From positions 55,540 through 119,539 of the forward strand of contig NZ_AUGK01000006.1 in NCBI RefSeq assembly GCF_000422625.1: a DNA stretch of 64,000 bases. Direction: 5' to 3'. Source of the DNA: Adlercreutzia mucosicola DSM 19490. GTDB taxonomy: Bacteria > Actinomycetota > Coriobacteriia > Coriobacteriales > Eggerthellaceae. Numbering within the stretch: position 1 is the stretch's first letter; each line of letters opens with the position of its first letter. Positions 45,245 through 54,748 of the stretch are shown one piece after another. Under the pieces are notes generated by a model. That model saw nothing but the letters and a program-made list of their open reading frames with translations. It searched no databases and had not been told where the DNA came from. A program made the translations under genes and the position numbers.

Positions 45245-46009
45245 TTACCGCGTCCTCAGCTTAGTGAGTTTTTGCTTCAATTGCCGGTAGTGCCGCTGTT
45301 CGTCGGGAGTCCATGGCCCGAACAATGTGTCTCTGAGCGTTTCGCTGGCGCTGCTCTCGACGTTTTCCCGAGGGAAGAGCTGTTCTTGTACGCGGTTGTA
45401 AAGGAAGATGCTCTCGAAGATGCCGCTGTCTTCCAGGGTGGTCAGGTTGCTGACGATTTGATCGACGATTTTGCTGTGATGCGCCGGGTCGGTGGCGCGG
45501 GGTGTGGTGCCCAGGATGCGCATTTCCTCGTAACGTATCTGACAGCTTATCAGTGAAATTTCTGGCTTGACGGCCATGAGCGCCAAGGACACGTCGTAGC
45601 CTCGCTCGCGTAGAAGATCGGCTGTCTCGAGGGGAACTTCTGCTGTGCGCAGGGTTCCCTCGATAATGAGGTTGTAGCCAATGGCGGACAACGACTCGAT
45701 AAGGGCTTCGGTCATACGGCCGGCCCACGGTGCCGTGTAATTGACGGCTTCGTCTGCGTAGCGGCGATGCAGTTCGGAGAAGCGCGGGTGATCTTTGCGG
45801 TAGTCATCGCCGATGATGCTGATGACGTTCCCCCCGAAGTGCTCGCGAAGCACTTTGTGCAGGGTGGTCTTTCCCGCTCCGCTTTGACCGCCGAGAAGAA
45901 AGGCCTGGGGGCTATCGTTGAGCAGCGGGCGATTACCCGATAAAAGGCGCCTCAGAATGACAGTGTGGGCATCATAGAACTCTTCCTCGGTGAAGTGCTC
46001 AAGGGACAT
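45245..46009 (-). CDS. Zeta-type toxin (UDP-N-acetylglucosamine kinase-like)
   Basis: The 254-residue protein has the zeta toxin fold: Walker A FLLGGQSGAGKTT (40-49), IIGDDYRKDHPRF with an acidic catalytic residue, and RMTEALIESLSAIGYNLIIEGTLRT. Zeta/PezT toxins phosphorylate UDP-GlcNAc and block peptidoglycan synthesis. An HTH protein gene ends five bases upstream and is presumably the antitoxin. The FTEEEFYDAH N-terminus is typical of this group. Composition is lower in GC than neighbours. Confidence 0.88.
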   Translation of the reverse strand: MSLEHFTEEEFYDAHTVILRRLLSGNRPLLNDSPQAFLLGGQSGAGKTTLHKVLREHFGGNVISIIGDDYRKDHPRFSELHRRYADEAVNYTAPWAGRMTEALIESLSAIGYNLIIEGTLRTAEVPLETADLLRERGYDVSLALMAVKPEISLISCQIRYEEMRILGTTPRATDPAHHSKIVDQIVSNLTTLEDSGIFESIFLYNRVQEQLFPRENVESSASETLRDTLFGPWTPDEQRHYRQLKQKLTKLRTR

Positions 46010-46014
46010 CGTGG

Positions 46015-46584
46015 TTACGCCGCCTTCGCAAGTTGCGTTTCCACAAGTTTTTGGAAGCCGGAGAGCTGTCCTCTGATTTCGCCGAGGGCGACAACGTTCG
46101 CGCTTTCGTTAGACAGGATGAAGGGCACGAGTTTCGCGATCTGCAATTCGATGTCATCGTAAACAAGGGCGAGGGCATCATCGCCGCAATCGCGGGCCTT
46201 TTGTCGGGCTCGGGATACTTGCGCCATGATATCCCATGCTGTTTCGTTCAGCACTTCCTGCTGGAGGGTGATCTCGTAGATGTCGGTCATGTCCATGATG
46301 TCTCCTTCCTCGTCAAAGGTTACTTCTGCATAGACGATCTGCTCTACCGCCGAGCGCTGCTTGGGGCTGAGGGTCTGGCCGTCGCGCTCGAGGCAGCTGG
46401 CCATGAATTCGGGGATAGTGGCCGCACGAATGAGGTTGGCATTGGCCTTTGAAGGCACTGCACCTCCCTCGTAGCGGGCCATGCTGGCCTCGCCGATGCC
46501 GAGCAGGCGGGCGAAGGCTTGCTGCGAGAGACCGTAGCGTTTGCGAATGCTCTTGATAGATTCCGGGGTGATGTCATCGATCAT
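46015..46584 (-). CDS. HTH antitoxin paired with the zeta toxin
   Basis: The 189-residue protein has an N-terminal XRE-like helix-turn-helix (SIKSIRKRYGLSQQAFARLLGIGEASMARYEGGAV), resembling the DNA-binding part of MqsA-type antitoxins, and a helical C-terminal region (about 85-185) that should bind the toxin. It precedes the toxin by five bases, the usual antitoxin-first order. It is not PezA-like over its full length as far as I can tell. The start at 46584 has GAGAGGA upstream; a longer upstream frame runs through promoter sequence. A palindrome at 46690-46701 may be its operator. Confidence 0.8.
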   Translation of the reverse strand: MIDDITPESIKSIRKRYGLSQQAFARLLGIGEASMARYEGGAVPSKANANLIRAATIPEFMASCLERDGQTLSPKQRSAVEQIVYAEVTFDEEGDIMDMTDIYEITLQQEVLNETAWDIMAQVSRARQKARDCGDDALALVYDDIELQIAKLVPFILSNESANVVALGEIRGQLSGFQKLVETQLAKAA

Positions 46585-46689
46585 GATATTCCTCTCAAAA
46601 GAGTGACTTAATGGAATCATAATATCATTAAAAGATGGATATAGGGTCAAGAAATTTATCATAATAGTGAAAAAGGAGGCAATAATTAC

Positions 46690-46701
46690 TATCATATGAT
46701 A
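46690..46701. promoter_or_regulatory. Palindrome TATCATATGATA upstream of the toxin-antitoxin genes
   Basis: A perfect 12-base palindrome lies in a very AT-rich stretch (46600-46720) 106 bases before the antitoxin start. It is a likely operator or promoter element for autoregulation of the pair. Confidence 0.45.
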
Positions 46702-46805
46702 TATAATTGAGTAAACAAAACGCACCGAGAAGACAGGTGGGCGAAAGGGCACCGGCGCGCTTTGCCTGTTGGCGGGTTTCCAGGGGCAATCTGCCAATGC
46801 CCACG

Positions 46806-46834
46806 AAAAAGGCGCCCCCGTGCGGAGGCGCCTC
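46806..46834 (-). terminator. Terminator of the sigma/anti-sigma operon
   Basis: On the minus strand AGGCGCC and GGCGCCT pair, with an inner CCG/CGG helix, followed by TTTTT. It lies 28 bases after the anti-sigma-like gene. Confidence 0.88.
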
Positions 46835-46861
46835 AACGATAGAACGAGGGCAGCGAAACGG

Positions 46862-47944
46862 TTAGGAGGCGCTGACGAGGGTCAGGGTGAACGGCGACGG
46901 CACGGATGCGGGGTCGCTCACCTTCCCGGCGTTTTCCTCCCACTGCGCGGTCACGACGCGCGCGGCTTCCTGGCAGCGCTCTTCCAGATTGTCGACCACG
47001 CCGACACGGTATGTCTTGGCCTGCGTCGATCCGTCCTCGAAGGTGGCGGTCAGCGTCAGCGTGGCGCCATCGAGCGCGCGGGCCGCCTCGGCATAGCCTG
47101 CGGGCACGAGCTCGTTCCAGTAACGGGCCGGATCGGATTCCAAGCGCTCGGCGGCCTGGCGCAGGTCATCGCTTAAGGGGGCGATCACATTCAGGTAGCG
47201 TCCCTCAGCAGCGGCACAGGCGGCGTCATCGCGGTAGTCGATCGTGAAGCTTTTAGTCAGGGCATCGGCCTCGCCCTCGGTTGCATCCTCTCCGTTGAAG
47301 GAGAACCACGCGTCGGGACCGTCTATTTCCCAGGTGACCGCTGCGAGGTTCTCGCCCTCGCAGAGCGCATCGAAGTGGAAGGTCGTGCGCGCGATGCCCG
47401 TGGCAACGGTCGGTCCGCTGACAGCCGGAGCCTCGGGGTCGTAGTTATTGTCCCAATACTGGGGATGCAGCCAGTTTACGGCCACAGGCTCGCGAGCGAT
47501 TGCCTCGTTGTCGGCGGGGGCCTCGTCGGCCCAGGCTTTCAGCGTGAAGAAGTTGCCCCCGTCCTGATGGTCGCTTGCCGGCGTGGTTGCGGTTGCGAGC
47601 GGTTCCTCGACAGCAGGGGTTAGGGCGGAGAAGAGCCCCGCCCCTCCGGCTAGTACGACAACGGCTGCCGTTGCCGCGGCCACGGCGAGGGGCTGCCGCA
47701 GGCGACGCAGGGTGAAGGCTGGGCGCGCCGCGTGCGTGTGCGTCGATGCGGCCTTCTCGTCCAGGCGTCTTCGGGTGCTCGCCTCTTGCGCCACGCTTTC
47801 TTGGCGCAAACTCATCAGAATACGCTCGCGTGCCTCGTCGGAAAGCGTCGCGGTCTTGAGGGCCGCCTGATAGCGCTCGATAACGGCATCGACTTCGGGC
47901 GCGCTGCCCTCGTTGATTTCGGAATGCTGGGGTGTATCAGCCAT
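46862..47944 (-). CDS. Anti-sigma-like membrane protein
   Basis: The 360-residue protein has a cytoplasmic N-terminus of about 95 residues (helical, EVDAVIERYQAALKTATLSDEARERILMSL), one membrane helix (about 88-110) and a 250-residue extracytoplasmic domain that I do not recognise. This layout and its eight-base overlap with the preceding ECF sigma factor gene indicate an anti-sigma factor or sensor. No zinc-binding ZAS motif is evident. GGAAAGGAG precedes the ATG. The external domain is Asp/Glu-rich and might sense cell-envelope state. Confidence 0.75.
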   Translation of the reverse strand: MADTPQHSEINEGSAPEVDAVIERYQAALKTATLSDEARERILMSLRQESVAQEASTRRRLDEKAASTHTHAARPAFTLRRLRQPLAVAAATAAVVVLAGGAGLFSALTPAVEEPLATATTPASDHQDGGNFFTLKAWADEAPADNEAIAREPVAVNWLHPQYWDNNYDPEAPAVSGPTVATGIARTTFHFDALCEGENLAAVTWEIDGPDAWFSFNGEDATEGEADALTKSFTIDYRDDAACAAAEGRYLNVIAPLSDDLRQAAERLESDPARYWNELVPAGYAEAARALDGATLTLTATFEDGSTQAKTYRVGVVDNLEERCQEAARVVTAQWEENAGKVSDPASVPSPFTLTLVSAS

Positions 47945-48509
47945 GGTGCTCCTTTCCGTGGGGGTTGGCGGACTCGTTGGATGAGGCCTCGCGGGCCAGC
48001 AGCGCGCGCAGGGTCCCGCGAGCGCGGTGCAAGCGCATGCGCACGGCCCCGGGCGAGCAACCGCAGAGGTCCGCTACCTCGTCGGTGGTGCAGTCCTCTC
48101 CGTAGAACAGCTCGATAGCCGTGCGTTGCTCGGCGGGAAGGGCGCGCACGAGCTGCCAGAGTTCGCCGTCATCTTCCCCGCCTGCCGGGCCGTCGCCGGT
48201 TTGCGCCAGCTTCTGCTCTGCTTCGGCGCGATGGTCTTCCAGCGAGTCGGTCGCTTGTCGCGTCTGGCGTCGCTGGAGGTCGCGGCTGGCGTTAATGGCG
48301 ACGCGAATCAGCCACGCCTTCACGTGCTCGTCGCTTTCGAAGGCCGTTTGCGCGTTCAGCAGACGCAGGAAGACGTCCTGGCAGATGTCCTCGGCGTCGG
48401 CGCGCGAACCGGTCTGGCCGAGGGCGACGCGGAAGACCGTATCGCCCCACGTGCGCAGGGCCTGTTCGGCAAAGTCCAACTGAGATTGCGGTTTCAAGGG
48501 TGCTCGCAT
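47937..48509 (-). CDS. ECF-type RNA polymerase sigma factor
   Basis: The 190-residue protein has sigma region 2 (DTVFRVALGQTGSRADAEDICQDVFLRLL, KAWLIRVAINASRDLQRR) and region 4 (LPAEQRTAIELFYGEDCTTDEVADLCGCSPGAVRMRLHRARGTLR), joined by a variable acidic linker. Its stop overlaps the start of the anti-sigma-like gene by eight bases. The pair likely responds to an envelope signal; target promoters cannot be read from this window. Confidence 0.9.
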   Translation of the reverse strand: MRAPLKPQSQLDFAEQALRTWGDTVFRVALGQTGSRADAEDICQDVFLRLLNAQTAFESDEHVKAWLIRVAINASRDLQRRQTRQATDSLEDHRAEAEQKLAQTGDGPAGGEDDGELWQLVRALPAEQRTAIELFYGEDCTTDEVADLCGCSPGAVRMRLHRARGTLRALLAREASSNESANPHGKEHHG

Positions 48510-48612
48510 GCTTACCTCCTCGCCCTCTATACGAATGGGGAAGGGGAAATGTCACGGCTTTGGAGAAAATTTCGACAAGATTCCCGAAGGGCCGCGCGAA
48601 GTGCCCCATGAC

Positions 48613-48636
48613 GAAAAGCGGCCCCGCAGGGCCGCT
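48613..48636 (-). terminator. Terminator of ettA
   Basis: GCGGCCC and GGGCCGC (within AGCGGCCCCGCAGGGCCGCT) form a GC-rich stem and the minus-strand tail is TTTTCG. It lies about 30 bases after the ettA stop. Confidence 0.8.
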
Positions 48637-48668
48637 TCCAAAGGTAGGTGCCGTTTGTCGTTCGCCGC

Positions 48669-50348
<1,680 letters not shown>

Positions 50349-50401
50349 ATTCTAGTTTCCACCTTTCTTACGAGGTAATTTAGAACTAGTGTTTTATCGA
50401 T

Positions 50402-50424
50402 ATGTCAGCCATTTGTGTCAGAAT
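50402..50424. promoter_or_regulatory. Left arm-type integrase sites (candidate)
   Basis: ATGTCAG (50402-50408) and GTGTCAGAAT (50415-50424) are direct repeats 53-75 bases inside the left boundary. The same GTGTCAGAAT and a GTGTCAG follow each other inside the right boundary, at similar distance, as expected for arm sites of a lambda-type integrase. Confidence 0.5.
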
Positions 50425-50531
50425 TTTTCAAAAGTTTCTGCGCCAACTCTGGGAACAATGCGCTGACCGCCCAATTATATAAGTCAAGCAATCCAAGAGG
50501 GAAGATGAGAAGGCTAATGGTAGAATGACCT

Positions 50532-50664
50532 CACCACAACTGTTCCTGTTGGAACGCTTACAACTTTATAGGAACCACTGTTAAGGAGGGTATCCGCCTT
50601 TCTTCTGGTGGTTCGCATTTGCGAGCGTTCCGAACAGTTGTGGTGACTGTGGTGGATACTCTCC
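50532..50664. repeat. Nested and competing inverted repeats upstream of the lipoprotein gene
   Basis: CACCACAACTGTTC (50532-50545) pairs perfectly with GAACAGTTGTGGTG (50632-50645). Inside it GGAACGC/GCGTTCC and GAACCAC/GTGGTTC also pair. GGAGGGTATCC (50585-50595) can alternatively pair with the GGATACTCTCC region (50654-50664) outside the main stem. This looks like a structured leader or small RNA. Confidence 0.6.
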
Positions 50665-50778
50665 TTCTCATAGAGCCTCTTCCATGGTCGAAATATTGTC
50701 CCTGCCGTTTGTTGCGCAACTAATTTCGTGCAACGTGCGGTAGAAAGGGCGTGCTGTCCGCAACTGGAAGGAGAAGAA

Positions 50779-51462
50779 ATGAAGAACTGGTTTTTGAAGG
50801 TTTGCTCGCTTGCGCTCGTCGCATCCTTGGCGTTTGCCCTTGCGGGCTGCGGGATTGCCAAGGGGGTGTCGGGCCAAAGCTCGTCCTCCGAGGCCTCGGC
50901 TGAAAACAGCGCAGATCAAGAGGGTGCACCAGAGGACAATCCGCTAACCATCGAAGCGGTCTATTGTGTCGGCACTGGAACATACGAACCCTCCGAACTC
51001 GCGGGTGACTATGACGAGGTTAAGGCAAATATGCTGGCAGGTGAGGCCGAGCGCGGCAAGAAAAGCCTGTTTGTCATCGCGAGCATCAAAGCCGATGAGC
51101 GCGAGAATAAGAGGGTTGCAATTGGGCAAAACGTCGGGGGAACCATCATATCTGGCGTAAAGCTGAATATTGACGGGATTAACGAGTATGGGGACAATTG
51201 GGCACTCAACGCCGATATGCGAGACTACAGCGCCCAATTGGAGGATTTGGGCTATGGCGATGGCATTGACAACAAAGAACTTCTCGGGGGTTCGGGCGAC
51301 GTGTACAAGGCGGTGCTGTGGTTCGATGTGAACAACGCTGATATTGAACAGGGTCAATCTGCCCACTTGAATTGGGACGATTACAACGCCGACTTCAACA
51401 TTGCCGATATTCGGTTTGTTGACACCCCGCTGGATATGGTCAACGAACTCGCAAACCAGTAG
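50779..51462 (+). CDS. Putative surface lipoprotein of the element
   Basis: The 227-residue protein has a lipoprotein signal (MKNWFLKVCSLALVASLAFALAG with lipobox LAGC), then a Ser/Glu/Ala-rich linker and a globular domain from about residue 50 that I do not recognise. It should be anchored on the outer face of the membrane. In a mobile element such proteins may act in exclusion or surface masking, but nothing here shows that. GGAAGGAGAA precedes the ATG at 50779, and a structured leader lies upstream. Confidence 0.7.
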   Translation: MKNWFLKVCSLALVASLAFALAGCGIAKGVSGQSSSSEASAENSADQEGAPEDNPLTIEAVYCVGTGTYEPSELAGDYDEVKANMLAGEAERGKKSLFVIASIKADERENKRVAIGQNVGGTIISGVKLNIDGINEYGDNWALNADMRDYSAQLEDLGYGDGIDNKELLGGSGDVYKAVLWFDVNNADIEQGQSAHLNWDDYNADFNIADIRFVDTPLDMVNELANQ

Positions 51463-51565
51463 CTTTCTCGGAGCCTAGCTTTCTGGATGCCGATATGGAA
51501 ATTCGGTACATCGGTGGGAAGCGCAGATAGAATGCCACTCATGTGGTCAAACTATAATATGAGCA

Positions 51566-51594
51566 GAAAAAGGAAGCCCCAATCTGGGGCTTCC
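51566..51594 (-). terminator. Terminator of the element gene 51619-52017
   Basis: GGAAGCCCC and GGGGCTTCC form a perfect 9-bp stem with AATCT loop; on the minus strand it is followed by TTTTTC. The plus-strand side would also meet the lipoprotein transcript. Confidence 0.85.
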
Positions 51595-51618
51595 CTGTAT
51601 TTGTGACGAGGTGTCATC

Positions 51619-52017
51619 TTATGCGGCGGAAAGAACTTGCTGGGCATACAGGCGGGCTTTCATTGCATCCTCCTGGATGAGCTTGCGGTATTTGTCCAAT
51701 GCGTCTTTCTTGTCGGGATGCTTGTCTGCGAACTTCCCAAGTTTGATGATGGTGGTGCCGAAGCTGGCGGCTTTGCCGTAAGAACCCCCGTTTTTCTTGT
51801 CCTCCAACAACGCGAAGATCGCAAGGTCTTCCTTAACCAGATTGTTCCGGTAATAGGAACGCTTGCGCTTTGCGCCATTTCGAGTTGCCTTGTGCTCAAA
51901 CTTGTAGCCAAGAGCGACAAGGCCTTGCACTACTTCGCGATCTGCTTCACTCATCTTTGCGAAATCGCCCTTGATGATACGGTTGTTGTTGTCGATGGAG
52001 TAGGTCTTGGTAGTCAT
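51619..52017 (-). CDS. Uncharacterised small basic protein of the element
   Basis: I do not recognise this 132-residue protein (MTTKTYSIDNNNRIIKGDF..., YKFEHKATRNGAKRKRSYYRNN..., KLGKFADKHPDKKDALDKYRKL). It is soluble, Lys-rich and probably mostly helical, consistent with a nucleic-acid-associated protein. The start at 52017 is supported by AAAGGAAAAG. A terminator follows directly. It precedes, on the same strand, no other gene of the element. Confidence 0.65.
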   Translation of the reverse strand: MTTKTYSIDNNNRIIKGDFAKMSEADREVVQGLVALGYKFEHKATRNGAKRKRSYYRNNLVKEDLAIFALLEDKKNGGSYGKAASFGTTIIKLGKFADKHPDKKDALDKYRKLIQEDAMKARLYAQQVLSAA

Positions 52018-52232
52018 GTTCTTTTCCTTTCGTCTTCGCTTGACCTTGTGTCTCCATAATAATTTGCTGTTTATTCGCTGTCTTAAGGCATGTTTGTTTA
52101 CAGCGACCATATAAATATGCTAAAGCGAAATTGAAGAAAGCATTTTCCCAGTTAAAAGGGCAGTTATCATTTTGTGTATGTTCTGTGAATGAAGCTGATG
52201 ACAAAACGCCCAGCAGACACACGGGACTTGCA

Positions 52233-52292
52233 TGGCCTTATACGTGCTTATATGACCTTATACGTGCTTGTATGACCTTATATAGCTTTGTA
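52233..52292. repeat. Three tandem 20-bp repeats (iteron-like)
   Basis: Units TGRCCTTATACGTGCTTRTA start at 52233 and 52253, and a diverged third (TGACCTTATATAGCTTTGTA) at 52273. They lie in the 319-base gap 52018-52336 between the unknown basic protein and the serine recombinase 3' end, which otherwise contains only promoter-like AT-rich sequence near 52100. They resemble iterons of replication or partition sites, or recombinase binding sites. They are contiguous, so they are not a CRISPR array. Confidence 0.7.
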
Positions 52293-52336
52293 GACTCATG
52301 TAGTGAGGGTAAAGGGCCTTGTGACGGCCTCGCCCT

Positions 52337-52948
52337 CTACCTCCGGATGCCTCGACGGCCAATTTCGTTGTAGAGGGTTTGTTTGGAGCAGGGGACGGAG
52401 GCGCAGATTTCCGCTATGGAGAAATCTCCGCTCTGCCACATCCGTATGGCCGTATCCATTTTCTCGCTGTCTTTGAAGGGGCGACCGAGCTTCTTGCCCC
52501 GACGCTTAGCAGATTTCAGGCCGTCTTTCACACGCTCTGAGCACATCTCTGCTTCGAGTTCCGCGAAAGCACTTACAATGGTGAGGAAGAATTTGCCTTG
52601 GGGAGTGAATGCCTGGAATCCTTCTTTGATAGAAGTGAGGCCAACTCCAAGAGACTCAAGTTTTTCAACAAAAGTGATGACTTGTTTTGTGCTGCGGCCC
52701 AGGCGGTCGATTGACACGACAACCACAATCAAGGTTTCCTCGATGCCCTGTGCCTTATTGTGTTCGATGCGCTTTTCAAGATCGGCAATCATTCGAAGCT
52801 GCTGCGGCTTGCTGCTGGATTTGCCGCTAATGGTGTCGGTATAGATCTGTTGGCAACCGGCCTCATTGAGTTGGTCGGTTTGCCGGTCAAATTTCTGAGT
52901 GCTCTTATCGGTGCTCTTGCGCTGATAGCCCACTTTATAGACGCTCAC
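52337..52948 (-). CDS. Serine recombinase (resolvase/invertase type)
   Basis: The 203-residue protein has the small serine recombinase catalytic domain with nucleophile S12 (YQRKSTDKSTQ), VVSIDRLGRSTKQV and a FLTIVSAFAELEAEMCSERVKDGL dimerisation helix, then a C-terminal helix-turn-helix (GDFSIAEICASVPCSKQTLYNEI). Size fits Pin/Tn3-type enzymes that invert or resolve DNA at paired sites. No obvious inverted pair of sites was found nearby; the 20-bp repeats at 52233 are the nearest candidate. A second recombinase beside the tyrosine integrase suggests a dimer-resolution or switching role. Confidence 0.9.
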   Translation of the reverse strand: MSVYKVGYQRKSTDKSTQKFDRQTDQLNEAGCQQIYTDTISGKSSSKPQQLRMIADLEKRIEHNKAQGIEETLIVVVVSIDRLGRSTKQVITFVEKLESLGVGLTSIKEGFQAFTPQGKFFLTIVSAFAELEAEMCSERVKDGLKSAKRRGKKLGRPFKDSEKMDTAIRMWQSGDFSIAEICASVPCSKQTLYNEIGRRGIRR

Positions 52949-53207
52949 TCTGACTCCAATCGTTCTGAGTTCTGCCTTTAATTATTAGACCATATTATTA
53001 GACTTGTCGGTCAGGGAAAACGCAGTCTTCATTAATAGGTCAAATAATCAAATGTTTATTAGACTTTTCAGATTGGAAAATTTTTGGGCAAATCCGAATG
53101 AGGGAAACGTTTCAATTTTCAAAAAGTAATGGAAAGAAAAATCGAGAAAAGAAAGGAATAAAGGAAAGCATGGTTAGTTTAGTTTATGGGGAAAGGAGAG
53201 AAAAACG

Positions 53208-53612
53208 ATTTATGACCCGGTAAGAGAGGTGTTGTTCGAGAAGAGCGCCAAGGAACTGTTGCTCGAAATGAATCCAAATGCCCGGAAAAAACTGATTGTC
53301 GCCATCGAGGATTTGTTCAGCATGGATGGCAATATAACCTGGGAGTTCGTCGATACCGCACTAAAAAAGAAATCGATTGAGAATTGAAATAGATACGGTG
53401 GCGGCTTGCTTTTTAACCCTCGTTTCAAGGCTTCTGTGTATGAGCAAATGGACAGAAACAGAAAAACCGAAACGATGAGCACAGATGAATTCTTCAGCAT
53501 ACTTTTTGAGAAGGCGGAAGGCGCTACGCCTTCTTCGCTTGGGAGCGAGATGACCTGAGAGGATTACTTGGAAGCATTTGGTCTGGACGAAGACGAGTTA
53601 GGAAAGGAATAG
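53208..53612 (+). pseudogene. Reading frame interrupted by two TGA codons
   Basis: From ATT 53208 (or GTG 53229) to TAG 53610-53612 one frame encodes about 134 residues broken only by TGA at 53385-53387 and 53556-53558. The segments read REVLFEKSAKELLLEMNPN..., then NRYGGGLLFNPRFKASVYEQ..., then EDYLEAFGLDEDELGKE. Trp at both TGA positions would give natural-looking IENWNRY and EMTWEDYLEAFG, so TGG-to-TGA mutation or suppression is suggested. No ATG start is present; AAAGGAG lies before 53208. The next gene's ribosome site lies in its last codons and its ATG follows two bases after the TAG, supporting an original operon gene. Family not recognised. Confidence 0.55.
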
Positions 53613-53614
53613 AT

Positions 53615-53923
53615 ATGAAGAGAGTAAATACAGTGGACGAGCTGAGGAGCAAAAATGCATATAGAAAGAATCGAAAAGGGGAGGAATTCTTTAAGGTGAC
53701 GATTGAGTTCCCCTTTGATATGTACGAGAAATTGAAGCGAGAAGAGCTTGCGACCGGGGTTCTCGTGAAGGACAGGGTGATAGAGGGGATGCGTAAATCC
53801 TTGCCCCAAGATACAAGGTGGAGCTGTGGCGTTGATGCCCGTTCTGGGCTTTGGGACAGAGAGCCGGCAGAGAATGCTTCGGCATACGCTCTCGCTATTC
53901 CCCTGGTTCAGATCGTGCGGTAG
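53615..53923 (+). CDS. Small ribbon-helix-helix-like protein of the element
   Basis: The 102-residue product begins MKRVNTVDELRSKNAYRKN, and its central part (FFKVTIEFPFDMYEKLKREELATGVLVKDRVIEGMRKSL) has the beta-helix-helix look of Arc/MetJ-type DNA-binding proteins. The last third (about 67-102) is less convincing and may be an extension after loss of an earlier stop. AGGAAAGG lies before the ATG. It may regulate the element or act in its recombination or mobilisation. Confidence 0.5.
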   Translation: MKRVNTVDELRSKNAYRKNRKGEEFFKVTIEFPFDMYEKLKREELATGVLVKDRVIEGMRKSLPQDTRWSCGVDARSGLWDREPAENASAYALAIPLVQIVR

Positions 53924-54015
53924 ACGATTTCGGTTAAGGGAATAGCGGATACGTCCTCCTTTTGTAGGAGGTGGCCGGCGACGATCTAAGCAAGGAGATA
54001 GGGGAGCTAATAATT

Positions 54016-54213
54016 ATGAATTTGATTGAAGCGGTAGAGATTGGCGATGCTCGTGAAATTCTGGAAGAGGCGAAAGGGCGTGTTTCCGCTAAGTTTGGCA
54101 TTGCTATGATGTTGGAGAGTGGCGGGAAGAGGGGGATACTGGGAAAAAGGACGATCGGAATGGAGTTTGACCGCAAAAGAACTTTGGACAGATTAAAAAA
54201 TGCTTCAAAATAA
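54016..54213 (+). CDS. Small hypothetical protein of the element
   Basis: I do not recognise this 65-residue protein (MNLIEAVEIGDAREILEEAKGRV..., GKRTIGMEFDRKRTLDRLKN). It is charged, soluble and likely helical. The ATG at 54016 follows AAGGAGATAGGGGAG; a GTG at 53971 adds 15 residues. Codon use is AT-rich like the rest of the element. Confidence 0.45.
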   Translation: MNLIEAVEIGDAREILEEAKGRVSAKFGIAMMLESGGKRGILGKRTIGMEFDRKRTLDRLKNASK

Positions 54214-54277
54214 ATGGGCGTTGGGTTGGGATTCAAATAGAGGCACCCACAATGCGGCGATGGCCAAATGATTTGTT

Positions 54278-54580
54278 ATGGGCGACGCTATGGGCTATTT
54301 AATGAACGGTGGAGGTATTCGCACGCGACGATTTGCCGCAACGGTGCTAGACGGATTCCTTGACTTTACACGCACTGGCGGGGCGCATAGCAGGCAGATA
54401 GATTGGCTCCACAGGGAGTTCCAAGAGGATGTGAAAAAGGGGCTTTATGGAAGAATGAACAATGTTGAATTGAGCGAATTCCTGCTAAAGGAAACGCTTC
54501 GGAGTGACAAAAGAGGAGAAGCCGCCCTGCGATTACTTTTCGAGGGCTGCAAGACGGCTCAAGTAACAATACCGCTCTAG
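54278..54580 (+). CDS. Hypothetical protein of the element
   Basis: A 100-residue product (GGGIRTRRFAATVLDGFLDFTRTGG..., LSEFLLKETLRSDKRGEAALRLLFEG) of unknown family, soluble and partly helical. No strong ribosome binding site is visible before the ATG, and the start could be internal (ATG 54290). It ends just before the small RNA promoter at 54617. Confidence 0.4.
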   Translation: MGDAMGYLMNGGGIRTRRFAATVLDGFLDFTRTGGAHSRQIDWLHREFQEDVKKGLYGRMNNVELSEFLLKETLRSDKRGEAALRLLFEGCKTAQVTIPL

Positions 54581-54628
54581 CGATCTCGGAAGCTGGCGTT
54601 ATCCGCTAACGAATGCTATAATGACGGC

Positions 54629-54714
54629 GCTAGCAAAGCCCGTTCGTGTGTTAACGGTCTACGGGCGGCGCGGTTTAGGAAAGGGTTGTAGTTCCAGCTA
54701 CAGCCCTTCTTTTT
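54629..54714 (+). ncRNA. Candidate antitoxin RNA of a type I system
   Basis: An extended -10 promoter TGCTATAAT (TATAAT 54617-54622) predicts a transcript from about 54629. It ends at a terminator whose stem AAGGGTTGTAG/CTACAGCCCTT (54681-54709) is followed by TTTTT. The roughly 86-base RNA has no evident gene. It runs convergently towards the small hydrophobic peptide gene at 54749-54841 and their 3' ends would overlap in this shared hairpin, as in Fst-type loci. The RNA's existence and targeting are inferred. Confidence 0.5.
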
Positions 54715-54748
54715 ACCTTGTTGCTCGCGTCACCTGCTCACTTCTGCC

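Larger units (their letters stand above)
50350..50778. other. Gene-free left end of the element
   Basis: This 429-base stretch holds candidate integrase arm sites (50402-50424), a minus-strand TATAAT (about 50474-50479) that may now serve ettA, and the nested inverted repeats at 50532-50664 before the lipoprotein gene. I see no supported gene. Confidence 0.5.

Noticed and set aside
52233-52292. CRISPR array
   Set aside because: The repeats are contiguous with no spacers, only three units are present, and no cas genes are in the window.
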